The notes beneath the pieces were generated by a model, which saw nothing but the letters and a program-made list of their open reading frames with translations, did not search any database and was not told the origin of the DNA. A stretch of 64,000 nucleotides of DNA, taken from contig JAQXRH010000072.1 in assembly GCA_029218425.1 (NCBI GenBank), forward strand, positions 43,294-107,293, in the 5' to 3' direction. The stretch is from Bacteroidales bacterium (GTDB lineage Bacteria > Bacteroidota > Bacteroidia > Bacteroidales > Muribaculaceae). Each line of letters opens with the position of its first letter. The first letter of the stretch is position 1. Positions 50,215 through 59,708 of the stretch are shown one piece after another. Position numbers and translations under genes: made by a program.

Positions 50215-50676
50215 TCAAATAATATCGGCCTTGTCGCCGGTAGTGGCATGGTTGCAATAGTGGCAACGTATGGTGCGTGTCTGTGTGTCGACCACCTCAA
50301 AGCGCGTTGCCATCGGCTCGTTGTTGGTGATGCACTTGGGATTGGAGCACCTCACTATCCCTATCACCGTGTTGGGCAATACGACGGGACGCTTCTCCAC
50401 CACCTGGTAGTCGCGTATGATATTGACTACGGCTGTAGGAGCAACAAGCGCCACTCGGTTGAGCACCTTCTCGGGGAAGGTGACGTCGGCTATCTTGATG
50501 ATGCCTTTCGCTCCAAGTTTGTGGCTCATCAGATTGTTGCCTATGGTAAGCTGGTTGGACAGATTTTCCACGCCCAATATCTTGACGCATTTAAACAGCT
50601 GGTCGGCAGGTATATGGTCTATCACCGTGCCGTTGCACAATGCCGCTACTGCGAGCGATGTCTTATTGGTAGTCAT
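50215..50676 (-). CDS. pyrI: Aspartate carbamoyltransferase regulatory chain
   Basis: 153 aa. The N-terminal allosteric domain (GTVIDHIPADQLFKCVKILG) binds nucleotides, and the C-terminal zinc domain supplies four Cys in CSNPKC and CHYC. Associates with PyrB to give the feedback-regulated holoenzyme. Directly follows pyrB. Confidence 0.95.
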   Translation of the reverse strand: MTTNKTSLAVAALCNGTVIDHIPADQLFKCVKILGVENLSNQLTIGNNLMSHKLGAKGIIKIADVTFPEKVLNRVALVAPTAVVNIIRDYQVVEKRPVVLPNTVIGIVRCSNPKCITNNEPMATRFEVVDTQTRTIRCHYCNHATTGDKADII

Positions 50677-50735
50677 ATTGTTCTATCTTTTTCTTTACCG
50701 TTATGTCCTATGTGTCATGTAGTTGCGTATGGCTC

Positions 50736-51656
50736 TTATTCGCCGGGCTTTATCTGCAACGCATCGCATATAAGTGCCTGGCGCATAAACAGGCCGTTGC
50801 GTGCCTGGTTGAAATAGTAGGCCTTGGGGTTGTCGTCGACGTCGGCGGCTATCTCGTTGACGCGTGGCAGCGGGTGAAGGATTCGCAGATTGTCGCGCGA
50901 GTTGTCCAACATCGCATTGCGCAGCGTGTAAAGGTCCTTCACGCGCTCATATTCGGCAAGGTCGGTAAATCGCTCGCGCTGCACTCGCGTCATGTATATG
51001 ATGTCGGAGGTGTTGATTACCTCGGGCGAGAAGTCGGTGTGGATGCTATATTTGATGCCCTGCTCGTCGCAATATTTGAGATACTCTTTGGGCATCTGAA
51101 GCTCGTCGCATGCCACGAAGCGGAACGTCGGGTCGAAATATTTCATTGCCATAATCAACGAGTGCACCGTGCGGCCATATTTGAGGTCGCCTACTAAGGT
51201 TATCGTCAATCCTTGCAATGTGCCCTGGGTCTTGTAGATGGAATACAAGTCGAGCATCGTCTGCGACGGGTGCTGATTGGCGCCGTCGCCGGCATTGATT
51301 ACCGGGATGTCGGTAACCTCGGCGGCATAGCGTGCTGCGCCCTCAAGATAGTGGCGCATGATAATCAAATCCACATAGTTTGACACCATCTTTATCGTGT
51401 CCTTCAACGTCTCGCCCTTCGACGACGAGGTGGTGTTGGCGTCGGCAAAGCCTATGATGCGGCCGCCGAGCCGATTTACTGCCGTCTCAAAACTAAGTCG
51501 CGTGCGGGTAGATGGTTCAAAAAAAAGCGTCCCCACAACTTTCCCGTCAAGGATTTTGTGATTGGGATGCTCTTCAAAATAGCGGGCCTGCTCCAGAAGA
51601 TGGAGCATCTTCTCTTTGTTCAAGTCGGCGATTGATACCAAGCTATGCTGATTCAT
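50736..51656 (-). CDS. pyrB: Aspartate carbamoyltransferase catalytic chain
   Basis: 306 aa. Carbamoyl phosphate loop [21 protein letters not shown] and [15 protein letters not shown] are intact. First step unique to pyrimidine synthesis. Its start overlaps (ATGA) the stop of a 15-codon leader ORF, and its predicted leader contains a tandem repeat. Confidence 0.96.
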   Translation of the reverse strand: MNQHSLVSIADLNKEKMLHLLEQARYFEEHPNHKILDGKVVGTLFFEPSTRTRLSFETAVNRLGGRIIGFADANTTSSSKGETLKDTIKMVSNYVDLIIMRHYLEGAARYAAEVTDIPVINAGDGANQHPSQTMLDLYSIYKTQGTLQGLTITLVGDLKYGRTVHSLIMAMKYFDPTFRFVACDELQMPKEYLKYCDEQGIKYSIHTDFSPEVINTSDIIYMTRVQRERFTDLAEYERVKDLYTLRNAMLDNSRDNLRILHPLPRVNEIAADVDDNPKAYYFNQARNGLFMRQALICDALQIKPGE

Positions 51657-51700
51657 TGCTGTTTATGTTTTACCCCTGGAATGCCTTGTCGACCCTCCAT
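51653..51700 (-). CDS. Possible 15-aa leader ORF coupled to pyrB
   Basis: Minus strand ATG at 51700 to TGA at 51653; the TGA overlaps the pyrB ATG as ATGA. The peptide [15 protein letters not shown] has no special composition. The ATG is part of the 46-bp repeat unit, so the ORF could be fortuitous, but it is placed where translational coupling would work. Confidence 0.3.
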   Translation of the reverse strand: MEGRQGIPGVKHKQQ

Positions 51701-51848
51701 GGCTGTTAGATTTCTACCGTTGGATAAGCCTTTCGGACTGTCCCATGGCTGTTGGATTTTTGCCGTTGGTTAAGCCTTTCAGACTGCCCCATGGCTGTTG
51801 GATTTTTGCCGTTAGATTAGTCTTGTCGGCCCCCTATGGCTCTTCGAC
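51697..51848. repeat. 46-bp tandem repeat, 3.3 copies, in the predicted pyrB leader
   Basis: Units start at 51697, 51743, 51789 and a partial at 51835. Each begins CCATGGCTGTTGGATTTTTG and continues CCGTTGG-TAAGCCTTTC-GACTG. On the minus strand they lie between the pyrB promoter and the start codon. Confidence 0.85.
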
Positions 51849-51850
51849 CG

Positions 51851-51882
51851 CAAAATTACAAAAATCCCACCGCAATTGCAAA
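51851..51882 (-). promoter_or_regulatory. Promoter of pyrBI
   Basis: Minus strand TTTG (51882-51879), 20 nt, TAATTTTG (51858-51851): full consensus match. The leader would be about 190 nt. Confidence 0.65.
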
Positions 51883-51950
51883 CCACTTCTCCAGAAAATA
51901 TCTTCACAAATTATTACCGCATCTTCCCTTGCATATTCCCGCGGCGGGGT

Positions 51951-51992
51951 AAAAAAGGCGGTATGCCAAAACCGGGAGTTTTGGCATACCGC
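51951..51992 (-). terminator. Intrinsic terminator of the methylmalonyl-CoA decarboxylase operon
   Basis: GCGGTATGCCAAAAC and GTTTTGGCATACCGC form a perfect 15-bp stem with a 5-nt loop; the minus strand continues CCTTTTTT. Confidence 0.9.
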
Positions 51993-52037
51993 TGTGTGGG
52001 TATATGATTGCCGGCTGTAGGGCGGCAACGGTGGCGT

Positions 52038-53198
52038 TTAGGCGAGGAAGCCGAGGAGCACACCAGCAGCGACGGCCGAACCGATGACACCTGAGACGTT
52101 GGGGCCCATGGCATGCATCAGCAGGTAGTTGCTGGGGTCGTACTGCAAGCCAAGGTTGTTGGAGATACGCGCCGACATGGGCACGGCTGATACGCCGGCG
52201 TTGCCGATGAGCGGGTTGATCTTCTTTGACTTGGGCAATACGAGGTTGAAGAGTTTGACGAAGCAAACACCTGATGCCGAAGCGATAATAAATGCCATGA
52301 AACCGAGGCAGAAGATGAATATGGTCTCCTTGGTGAGGAATGTGGTGGCCTGAGTGGAGGCGCCTACAGTCATGCCGAGGAGGATGGTGACGATGTCGGT
52401 AAGGGCGTTTGACGCGGTCTTGGCAAGACGGGTGGTCACGCCGCACTCACGCAACAGGTTGCCGAAGAAGAGCATGCCGAGCAATGGCAGGCCCGAGGGA
52501 ACGACGAAGCAGGTGAGAAGCATGCCGACGATGGGGAAGATGATTTTCTCGTTTTGAGAGACGGCGCGGGCCGGTTTCATCTTTATCAGGCGCTCTTTGC
52601 GTGTGGTGAGGAGCTTCATGATAGGCGGCTGTATCACAGGCACGAGTGCCATGTAGGAGTAGGCCGACACGGCGATAGCTCCCATGAGGTTGGGTGCGAG
52701 TTTCGACGACAGGAAGATAGCGGTAGGACCGTCGGCACCGCCGATGATGGCGATAGCACCTGCCTGGTCGGGCAAGAAGCCGAGGGCGCAAGCTACCATG
52801 TATGCGCCAAAGATACCGAATTGGGCGGCCGCACCGATGAGCATCAACTTGGGATTGGCGATGAGCGACGAGAAGTCGGTCATTGCACCGATGCCGAGGA
52901 AGATGAGCGGGGGAGACCATCCGGCGCTTACACCATTGTAAAGGATATTGAGCACAGAGCCTTGTTCGTAGATGCCTATTTCAAGGCCGGCAGTGGTATT
53001 GAAGGGTACGTTTCCGATAAGGATACCGAAACCGATTGGGACGAGCAGCATAGGTTCGAAATTCTTCTTTATCGCGAGATAAATGAAGAACAGACCGACA
53101 GCGAGCATGACGAAATGCTGCCAAGTGGCGTTGTAGAAGCCTGTCAGATGCCAGAATTGCTCCAAGTTGCCGGTTAGGAAATCACTAAATGTATCCAT
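52038..53198 (-). CDS. Sodium ion-translocating decarboxylase subunit beta
   Basis: 386 aa, about nine to eleven membrane helices. It carries the family motif GGADGPTAIF with the conserved Asp and the SNNLGLQYDPSNYLLMHAMGPNVSGVIGSAVAAG region, both tied to Na+ translocation. It removes CO2 from carboxybiotin while pumping Na+. Last gene of the operon, with the biotin carrier 37 nt upstream. Confidence 0.95.
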   Translation of the reverse strand: MDTFSDFLTGNLEQFWHLTGFYNATWQHFVMLAVGLFFIYLAIKKNFEPMLLVPIGFGILIGNVPFNTTAGLEIGIYEQGSVLNILYNGVSAGWSPPLIFLGIGAMTDFSSLIANPKLMLIGAAAQFGIFGAYMVACALGFLPDQAGAIAIIGGADGPTAIFLSSKLAPNLMGAIAVSAYSYMALVPVIQPPIMKLLTTRKERLIKMKPARAVSQNEKIIFPIVGMLLTCFVVPSGLPLLGMLFFGNLLRECGVTTRLAKTASNALTDIVTILLGMTVGASTQATTFLTKETIFIFCLGFMAFIIASASGVCFVKLFNLVLPKSKKINPLIGNAGVSAVPMSARISNNLGLQYDPSNYLLMHAMGPNVSGVIGSAVAAGVLLGFLA

Positions 53199-53235
53199 TT
53201 GATATGTGGTTTATTCAAAAGTGATGCTGATTGAC

Positions 53236-53670
53236 TTATTCGAGGGTAATGATAGCAGAGCCTTCGAGTACAGAGTCGCCGGGGTTGACGTTGATGGTGG
53301 CCACTTTGCCGTCGCGACCGGCGTGGATGGCATTTTCCATCTTCATTGCTTCGAGGATTGCTACGGTGTCGGAAGCTTTGACGGTGTCGCCCACTTTGAC
53401 AGAGATTTGCACAACAACGCCGGGCAGGGGAGCGGTGACGGCAGAAGTGCCGGCCGATACTGTCGGTTTGTTGATGATTTTCTCGCCGGTGGTGGTGCGA
53501 GGAGCAGCCGAGGGACGAGCGGCTTTAACTACGGTGACGGGAGCGCCTTTTTGCTCCAATTCCACTTTGTAAGGGATGCCGTTGACTTCAACCTGAGCTA
53601 TGCCGTTGTCGATGTCGCCGATGCCTACTTTGTAGGTATTTCCGTTGATTTTATAATTGTAATTTTTCAT
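53236..53670 (-). CDS. Biotin carboxyl carrier subunit of methylmalonyl-CoA decarboxylase
   Basis: 144 aa. A C-terminal biotinyl domain has the modified lysine in EAMKMEN; an Ala/Pro/Thr-rich linker joins it to an N-terminal beta segment (MKNYNYKINGNTYKVGIGDID). Transfers CO2 from the carboxyltransferase to the beta-subunit. Confidence 0.93.
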   Translation of the reverse strand: MKNYNYKINGNTYKVGIGDIDNGIAQVEVNGIPYKVELEQKGAPVTVVKAARPSAAPRTTTGEKIINKPTVSAGTSAVTAPLPGVVVQISVKVGDTVKASDTVAILEAMKMENAIHAGRDGKVATINVNPGDSVLEGSAIITLE

Positions 53671-53691
53671 TGTTGCTTGAATGTGAGGTGA

Positions 53692-54639
53692 TTAGCGTTT
53701 GGGCGTTTGACGCATTGAATAAATTTTGGAGCTCCAGGGAGAGTAGGCTTTCTTCACTTTGTTGATGGTGAGGATAGTCTTCTCGGTGTCGTGGGCATCA
53801 AGGTGCTCATGGAGAGCCATGGCTATAGCGGCGATTACTTCGCCGGAGTCGTGGTCGGGACGGTCTTCTCGAGCCACTTCCTTGGGAGCCAAGCCTTGTG
53901 ATTTCATCTTGTTGATGCGGTTGATTCGAGCGCCGATTTTGCTGATGAGCATGAAGCATAGGCAAAGGATGAGCAATGCGGAGAATACGATACCCATAGC
54001 CATGAGAGTCAGGGCGAAACCATGAGGGTCTTTATCGTGGAATGTATCGACTTTATCGTTGGTGTCCTCGATTACGTTGTTGCTTGACGGGGTAATGTAT
54101 TTATTACCTAAGCCGTTGCGTACTTCCCAGTCTTTGAGGTTATTGATACCACCCTCGCCATCCTTGATGCGGGCGAATGACTGCCCGGGCTTTATGGAGT
54201 CGGCGGGAATGACGATCTCGTCAATCAGGGTCTTGCAGTCGGCATCGTAGATGGCGATGTAGTTGTCAACGCCCTCTTGGAGGGTGAAGTTGGTGTGGAA
54301 AGTGCCGCGTGTGGGCATTCCGTCGGCCCAGAAGATGACATGCTGGCGCTTGGGCATGCGTGTGTTGACGTCGCCTAAAGGCACTGCATACATTTTGGAC
54401 TTGTCGGGGGTGGCGCCTTCTTCCACTTTTTCGGTGGTCAGATACACGCTCGATATTTCGAGGGGTCCGAAAGTGGAGTTGAAGAGTTCGATCCAAGCAC
54501 CTCTTTCGCCGTAGTCGTCGACAATGGAGTTGGTGTTGCTGACCATCACTTCGTTGATGCGCAACCCTCCACGGCTTTGAGCGGCGGCTGAGAAGCAACC
54601 CATCACACCGACAAGAAGCAATAATAATGATTTTTTCAT
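53692..54639 (-). CDS. OadG-like gamma subunit fused to an exported lamin-tail domain
   Basis: 315 aa. Residues 1-20 are a signal peptide (LLLLLVGVMGCFSAAAQ). A lamin-tail-like beta-sandwich follows (about 25-175: INEVMVSNTNSIVDDYGERGAWIELFNST, VIFWADG). A membrane helix at about 215-240 (ALTLMAMGIVFSALLILCLCFMLIS) and a charged C-terminus match OadG, the small assembly subunit of Na+ decarboxylases. The fusion is a Bacteroidetes peculiarity; the extracytoplasmic domain's role is unknown. It lies between the alpha-subunit and biotin carrier genes. Confidence 0.85.
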   Translation of the reverse strand: MKKSLLLLLVGVMGCFSAAAQSRGGLRINEVMVSNTNSIVDDYGERGAWIELFNSTFGPLEISSVYLTTEKVEEGATPDKSKMYAVPLGDVNTRMPKRQHVIFWADGMPTRGTFHTNFTLQEGVDNYIAIYDADCKTLIDEIVIPADSIKPGQSFARIKDGEGGINNLKDWEVRNGLGNKYITPSSNNVIEDTNDKVDTFHDKDPHGFALTLMAMGIVFSALLILCLCFMLISKIGARINRINKMKSQGLAPKEVAREDRPDHDSGEVIAAIAMALHEHLDAHDTEKTILTINKVKKAYSPWSSKIYSMRQTPKR

Positions 54640-54677
54640 AAAAATAAGACGCTTTTTTCGGTCAGTGATGAGAATAA

Positions 54678-56231
54678 TTACAGAGGAATGTTGCCATGTT
54701 TCTTGGCGGGGTTGGTCACTTTCTTAGTGGCGAGCTGCTGGAGCGCGCGGATTACGCGGAAGCGAGTGTTGCGCGGCTCGATGACGTCGTCGATGTAGCC
54801 GTATTTAGCAGCGTTGTAGGGGTTGCAGAAGAGCTTGTTGTATTCGGCTTCTTTTTCGGCGAGTACGGCTTTGGGGTCTTCGGCAGCCTTGGCTTCCTTG
54901 GCGTAGAGCACTTCGACGGCGCCGGCGCCACCCATTACGGCGATTTCGGCGGTAGGCCAAGCATAGTTCATGTCGCCGCGGAGTTGCTTACAGCTCATCA
55001 CGATATGAGATCCGCCGTAGCTCTTGCGCAATGTGACTGTCACTTTGGGCACGGTGGCTTCGCCGTAGGCGTATAGCAGTTTTGCGCCGTGGAGTATGAC
55101 GCCGTTGTATTCCTGGCCGGTGCCGGGGAGGAATCCGGGCACGTCGACGAGAGTCACCAACGGAATGTTGAAGGCGTCGCAGAAGCGAACGAAGCGTGCG
55201 CCTTTGCGCGAAGCGTTGGAGTCGAGCACGCCGGCGAGGTATTTGGGCTGGTTGGCTACGATGCCGACGGCCTGGCCGTTGAAGCGGGCGAAGCCGATGA
55301 TGAGGTTCTTAGCGTAGTCGCGTTGCACTTCGAGGAATTCGCCGTTGTCGATGATAGCGCCGATCACCTGGTACATGTCGTAGGGACGGTTGGCAGAATC
55401 GGGGATGATGTCGTTGAGGGAGTCCTCGAGGCGGTCGATGGGGTCGGTGCATTCCACAAGGGGAGCTTCTTCGAGGTTGTTCTGCGGCATGAAGCTGAGA
55501 AGCTGACGAGTGATTTTGAGGGCTTCTTCGCCATCTTCGGTAGCGAAGTGTGCCACGCCGCTCTTGGCAGAGTGCACTTCGGCGCCGCCGAGAGCTTCCT
55601 GTGTCACGTCTTCGCCGGTCACTGTCTTAACCACTTTGGGGCCGGTGAGGAACATGTAAGATATGCCTTTGGCCATGATGGTGAAGTCGGTGAGGGCGGG
55701 GGAGTAGACAGCACCGCCGGCGCAAGGACCTAGGATACAAGATATCTGAGGGATGACGCCTGAAGCGAGGATGTTACGCTGGAAAATTTCGGCATATCCG
55801 GCGAGGGCGTTGATGCCTTCTTGGATACGAGCGCCGCCCGAGTCGTTGAGGCCGATGACGGGAGCGCCCATCTTCATGGCCATATCCATGATTTTGCATA
55901 TTTTCAATGCCATTGTTTCCGACAGTGAGCCACCGAAAACGGTGAAGTCCTGAGCGAAGACGTAGACGAGACGGCCGTCGATGGTGCCATAACCGGTAAC
56001 GACGCCGTCGCCGAGGTAGGATTTCTTTTCTTGGCCGAAGTTGGTGCAACGGTGGCGCACGAACATGTCGAGCTCTTCAAAAGAGCCTTCGTCGAGGAGT
56101 TGTGCGATACGTTCGCGGGCGGTGTATTTGCCGCGTTCGTGTTGTTTCTGGATTGCTTTTTCGCCGCCGCCGATACGTGCTTCGGCGCGCATGTCGATAA
56201 GCTCTTTTACTTTTTCGAGTTGGTTACTCAT
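54678..56231 (-). CDS. mmdA: Methylmalonyl-CoA decarboxylase alpha subunit (carboxyltransferase)
   Basis: 517 aa crotonase-fold carboxyltransferase. Motifs [22 protein letters not shown] and the acyl-CoA oxyanion loops ([25 protein letters not shown]) are intact. Propionyl-CoA carboxylase beta-chains look the same; the Na+ pump subunits downstream favour decarboxylation of (S)-methylmalonyl-CoA to propionyl-CoA. Confidence 0.94.
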   Translation of the reverse strand: MSNQLEKVKELIDMRAEARIGGGEKAIQKQHERGKYTARERIAQLLDEGSFEELDMFVRHRCTNFGQEKKSYLGDGVVTGYGTIDGRLVYVFAQDFTVFGGSLSETMALKICKIMDMAMKMGAPVIGLNDSGGARIQEGINALAGYAEIFQRNILASGVIPQISCILGPCAGGAVYSPALTDFTIMAKGISYMFLTGPKVVKTVTGEDVTQEALGGAEVHSAKSGVAHFATEDGEEALKITRQLLSFMPQNNLEEAPLVECTDPIDRLEDSLNDIIPDSANRPYDMYQVIGAIIDNGEFLEVQRDYAKNLIIGFARFNGQAVGIVANQPKYLAGVLDSNASRKGARFVRFCDAFNIPLVTLVDVPGFLPGTGQEYNGVILHGAKLLYAYGEATVPKVTVTLRKSYGGSHIVMSCKQLRGDMNYAWPTAEIAVMGGAGAVEVLYAKEAKAAEDPKAVLAEKEAEYNKLFCNPYNAAKYGYIDDVIEPRNTRFRVIRALQQLATKKVTNPAKKHGNIPL

Positions 56232-56267
56232 AAATATAAAAATTAGAGGAAATGAAATGTCGAGGTA

Positions 56268-56687
56268 TTATTTGTTGGGGTCTTCGCAGAGCTCGATAAG
56301 AGTGCCGCAAGTCGATTTGGGGTGAAGGAAAGCGATGTTGAGGCCTTCGGCTCCTTTGCGGGGGGCTTTGTCGATGAGGCGGCAACCTTTGCCTTCGGCT
56401 TCGGCGAGGGCGTTGGCTACGCCGTCTTCGATAGCGAACGCGATGTGCTGGATGCCACCACGGCCGCCGTTGTTGGCTATGAATTTGCAGATTGCGCTGT
56501 CGTCGGCGGTGCCTTCGAGGAGCTCAAGCTTGGTTTGGCCCACTTTAAAGAAAGCGGTGCGTACCTTTTGGTCGGCTACTTCTTCGATGGCGAAGCATTT
56601 GACGCCGAGGATGTTTTCGTAGAAAGGAATTGCCTCGTCGAGCGAGGTGACGGCGATGCCGACATGTTCGATGTGAGAAATGTTCAT
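56268..56687 (-). CDS. mce: Methylmalonyl-CoA epimerase
   Basis: 139 aa; the track's start at 56750 is upstream of the conserved one at 56687 (MNISHIEHVGIAVTSLDEA). VOC fold with metal ligands in IEHVGIA, GIQHIAF and GTLIELCE. Interconverts (R)- and (S)-methylmalonyl-CoA, feeding the decarboxylase encoded immediately downstream in the succinate-to-propionate route. Confidence 0.95.
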   Translation of the reverse strand: MNISHIEHVGIAVTSLDEAIPFYENILGVKCFAIEEVADQKVRTAFFKVGQTKLELLEGTADDSAICKFIANNGGRGGIQHIAFAIEDGVANALAEAEGKGCRLIDKAPRKGAEGLNIAFLHPKSTCGTLIELCEDPNK

Positions 56688-56770
56688 GACTATATGAAAT
56701 TTAAGAGTTATACATAGGTATAGAGCCGTAAAAAGCGAGGCAGAAGCCACACTCTTCGGCTAACAAAGTG

Positions 56771-56778
56771 CAAATTTA
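56771..56778 (-). promoter_or_regulatory. -7 element of the mce-mmdA operon
   Basis: Minus strand TAAATTTG followed by C. A TTG at 56796-56794 gives only a 15-nt spacer, so the -33 box is doubtful. Confidence 0.4.
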
Positions 56779-56799
56779 GCAAATAATTCGACACAATGA

Positions 56800-57169
56800 T
56801 TAGAAAATGCAAAAAAGTGGTAAAATTATGAAATATAAAATATGAAATATGAAAGGCTGGCACCTTTGGGTGGGTAATGGGGGGCGGGTGGCGCTGCGGG
56901 CCGAGGTGGGCGAGAAACTGACAAAATTGCGTGGGCGATGCGTCATTTTGGCAGAAAATGGGGTTTGGTATGGCATAAATGCCGTGAGGAGCGGCGGTTG
57001 GCGGCGGTTGAGGAGCGGTGGAAACATTTTGGCACAGGATTTGTTGAATAAGTAAGTGCAAGCGCCTGAAAAGGTGGGCAAGGCCCGGGTGGCCGAGCAT
57101 ATCAGTTAGGGCGGTGCGACAGAGAACAACAACATAAATCGAATAAAAACAATAAAAAACATAATAATT
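56800..57169. other. Long dnaK upstream region
   Basis: About 370 bp without a credible gene. It contains a TGACAAAAT half site (56919-56927) followed by CATTTTG (56944-56950) and the -24/-12-like motif at 57029-57044. The ORF at 56849 has no recognisable product. Confidence 0.4.
57029..57045 (+). promoter_or_regulatory. Weak sigma-54-like promoter of dnaK
   Basis: TTGGCACAGGATTTGTT: -24 GG and the -12 position are 10 nt apart, but the -12 dinucleotide is GT not GC. It resembles the groES motif and no TAnnTTTG box is seen downstream of it. Confidence 0.35.
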
Positions 57170-59095
57170 ATGGGAAAGATAATTGGTATCGACTTAGGTA
57201 CAACTAACTCATGTGTATCAGTATTGGAGGGCAACGACCCTGTAGTAATTCCTAACAGCGAAGGCCGCAACACTACCCCGTCGGTAGTGGCATTCGTAGA
57301 CGGAGGCGAACGTAAGGTGGGCGATCCGGCTAAGCGTCAGGCAATCACCAACCCCAAGCGTACGGTATATTCAATCAAACGTTTCATGGGCGAGACCTAC
57401 GACCAGGTGGCCGGCGAAATAGAGCGCGTGCCCTACAAGGTGGTGCGCTCCGACAACAATACGCCTCGAGTAGACATCGACGGCCGACAGTACACTCCGC
57501 AGGAGATTTCGGCCATGATACTTCAGAAGATGAAGAAGACAGCCGAGGACTATTTGGGACAGACGGTCACCGACGCCGTAATCACCGTTCCGGCTTACTT
57601 CAACGATGCACAGCGCAAGGCAACCAAAGAGGCCGGCGAGATAGCAGGTCTTAACGTGCAGCGTATCGTCAATGAGCCTACAGCGGCAGCGTTGGCCTAC
57701 GGACTTGACAAGAGCGACAAGGACCAGAAAATCGCAGTGTTCGACCTCGGTGGCGGTACATTCGATATCTCCATCTTGGAATTGGGCGATGGCGTGTTTG
57801 AGGTGAAATCGACCAACGGTGATACCCACCTTGGCGGTGACGACTTCGACCATGTGATAATCGACTGGCTCGCCGACGAGTTCCAAAGCGAGTATAAAGT
57901 GGACTTGCGCCAGGATCCTATGGCATTGCAGCGACTCAAAGAAGCTGCCGAGAAGGCCAAGATAGAGTTGTCGTCGACCACATCGACCGAAATCAACCTG
58001 CCCTACATCATGCCCGTCAATGGTATACCACAGCACTTGGTAAAGACCTTGACACGTGCGAAATTCGAGCAACTTGCCGACAACCTTATAGAGCGTACGC
58101 TTATACCGTGCCAGCAGGCCCTCAAGGACGCAGGCATGCAAGCGAGCGATATCGACGAAGTGATACTCGTGGGCGGTTCGACCCGTATCCCCGCCATCCA
58201 GGCCCTCGTGGAGAAATTCTTTGGCAAAGTGCCTTCAAAGGGCGTCAACCCCGATGAAGTAGTGGCAGTGGGAGCAGCCATCCAGGGCGCCGTCATCTCG
58301 GGCGATGTCAAAGACGTATTGCTGCTCGATGTAGTCCCCTTGTCGGTGGGTATCGAGACACTCGGCGGCGTGATGACCAAACTTATTGAGGCCAACACCA
58401 CCATACCTACTCGCAAGAGCGAGGTATTCTCCACGGCAGCCGACAACCAGCCGTCGGTAGAAATCCATGTGCTCCAGGGCGAACGTCCTATGGCAAAGGA
58501 TGACAAGACGCTGGGTAAGTTCCACCTCGACGGCATCATGCCTGCGCCCCGTGGCATACCTCAGATTGAAGTGACCTTTGAAATCGACAAGAACGGTATC
58601 CTCAACGTGTCGGCCAAGGATAAAGCTACCGGCAAAGAGCAGAGCATACGTATCGAGGCATCATCGGGCTTGACCGATGCTGAAATCAAACGTATGAAAG
58701 ATGAGGCAGCGGCCAACGCCGCCAGCGACGCCAAAGAGAAGGAACGCATCGACAAGCTCAACCAAGCCGACGCTATCATCTTCCAGACCGAGAAACAGCT
58801 TGCCGACCTCGGCGACAAATTGCCCGCCGACAAGAAAGCAGCTATCGAAGGCGCAGTGGCACAGCTGAAAGAGGCCCACAAAGCTCAGAATATCGAAGGA
58901 ATTGATGCCGCCATCAAGAATATCGAGGCACAGTTCCAGGCAGCCCAGCAGGATATCCTCAATGCCCAGGCACAGGCCCAGGGCGGAGCCAACCCCGGCG
59001 CCGGCTTTAACCCTGGAGCAGGAGCCAACCCCGGAGCCAACAACGGCGGCGACGACGGCCATGTCGACGACGTAGACTTCGAAGAAGTGAAGTAA
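57170..59095 (+). CDS. dnaK: Chaperone DnaK (Hsp70)
   Basis: 641 aa. ATPase domain starts [15 protein letters not shown] and contains [14 protein letters not shown] and [11 protein letters not shown]; the linker [11 protein letters not shown] leads to the peptide-binding domain. C-terminus is a Gly/Ala/Pro/Asn-rich tail ending FEEVK. Not next to grpE or dnaJ. Followed by an excellent terminator. Confidence 0.98.
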   Translation: MGKIIGIDLGTTNSCVSVLEGNDPVVIPNSEGRNTTPSVVAFVDGGERKVGDPAKRQAITNPKRTVYSIKRFMGETYDQVAGEIERVPYKVVRSDNNTPRVDIDGRQYTPQEISAMILQKMKKTAEDYLGQTVTDAVITVPAYFNDAQRKATKEAGEIAGLNVQRIVNEPTAAALAYGLDKSDKDQKIAVFDLGGGTFDISILELGDGVFEVKSTNGDTHLGGDDFDHVIIDWLADEFQSEYKVDLRQDPMALQRLKEAAEKAKIELSSTTSTEINLPYIMPVNGIPQHLVKTLTRAKFEQLADNLIERTLIPCQQALKDAGMQASDIDEVILVGGSTRIPAIQALVEKFFGKVPSKGVNPDEVVAVGAAIQGAVISGDVKDVLLLDVVPLSVGIETLGGVMTKLIEANTTIPTRKSEVFSTAADNQPSVEIHVLQGERPMAKDDKTLGKFHLDGIMPAPRGIPQIEVTFEIDKNGILNVSAKDKATGKEQSIRIEASSGLTDAEIKRMKDEAAANAASDAKEKERIDKLNQADAIIFQTEKQLADLGDKLPADKKAAIEGAVAQLKEAHKAQNIEGIDAAIKNIEAQFQAAQQDILNAQAQAQGGANPGAGFNPGAGANPGANNGGDDGHVDDVDFEEVK

Positions 59096-59125
59096 GACTT
59101 GTAAATTAGCGTTATACAATATGCG

Positions 59126-59161
59126 AAATCCGTGTAGCTCATTGAGTTACACGGATTTTTT
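59126..59161 (+). terminator. Intrinsic terminator of dnaK
   Basis: AAATCCGTGTA/TACACGGATTT, extended inward to a 15-bp stem with a 3-nt loop, followed by TTTTTT. Confidence 0.92.
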
Positions 59162-59179
59162 ATGCGTGGCTAACACTGA

Positions 59180-59400
59180 TGCCACCGCATCATGAAGCTG
59201 CTTCATTGGGAACGCGGTGGCTATGCCATGTACTACAAGCGGCTGGAATGGTGGCGATTCCATCCGCACATTTCCCTGCGCGCGGGCTTCGGTTTTCGCT
59301 CGATGAGCTGAGACGAGCTGGTCCTGCTGATGGAGGGAATATCTCCGAAAGTGGCCGCCGCCGGCGCTTTGAAATGGGTGATAATTCGTTGATTATTTGT
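59180..59400 (+). pseudogene. Decayed IS66-family tnpB (accessory protein) fragment
   Basis: Translation from 59183 gives HRIMKLLHWERGGYAMYYKR, which matches the IS66 TnpB core consensus (IKLLHW..GGF..YYKRLE). The frame meets a TGA at 59309 where TnpB normally has Trp, then continues in the same frame as DELVLLMEGISPKVAAA, and after a frameshift as RRRFEMG, the TnpB C-terminal pattern. The 5' half of the gene, tnpA and tnpC are missing and no terminal repeats were recognised. It lies at the junction between dnaK and the AT-rich region, suggesting past IS activity there. Confidence 0.7.
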
Positions 59401-59708
59401 CATGCAATGCAGAAACCTACACCTCACTTGGTGGCTCCAATGGCTGCGCAGACCAGCTCACCAATTGGGATGGAACAAAGAAGCTTGGTTTGGGCTCACA
59501 AACAAAGAAGAAAGGACAATCTTGAAGCAATCAAAGCAGTATGGTTGGAGTGATTTGCAGCAAATTGTGTCTGCAAGTCGCTCTCAACTGTTAAACTGCA
59601 ACAAAATCGAAGGATTTTAGGTGTTTTGGGTTGTGTTCCTAATTTTATTACTATCTTTATAGTCAAAATTTGACAATTCAACCGTTGAATAGTAAATAGT
59701 TCGTAGTC
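59401..59708 (+). other. Upstream region of the reverse transcriptase gene
   Basis: About 300 bp between the IS66 remnant and the RT start. ORFs here (59402-59620) show no recognisable family. A possible promoter is TTG (59631-59633), 18 nt, TATCTTTA (59652-59659). In several defence RTs a noncoding RNA lies in this position; I see no clear structure but cannot exclude one. Confidence 0.35.

Noticed and set aside
51697-51848. CRISPR array
   Set aside because: 46-bp units are contiguous without spacers and decay at both ends.
57371-58141. Long antisense ORFs within dnaK and within other core genes (for example 20294-21016, 9536-10213)
   Set aside because: They mirror well-supported genes in the opposite frame and have no recognisable domains.
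59179-59620. ORFs 59179-59553 and 59402-59620 as genes
   Set aside because: The first is a shifted frame over the IS66 tnpB relic; the second matches no family I know and has no start context. Left as unsupported.
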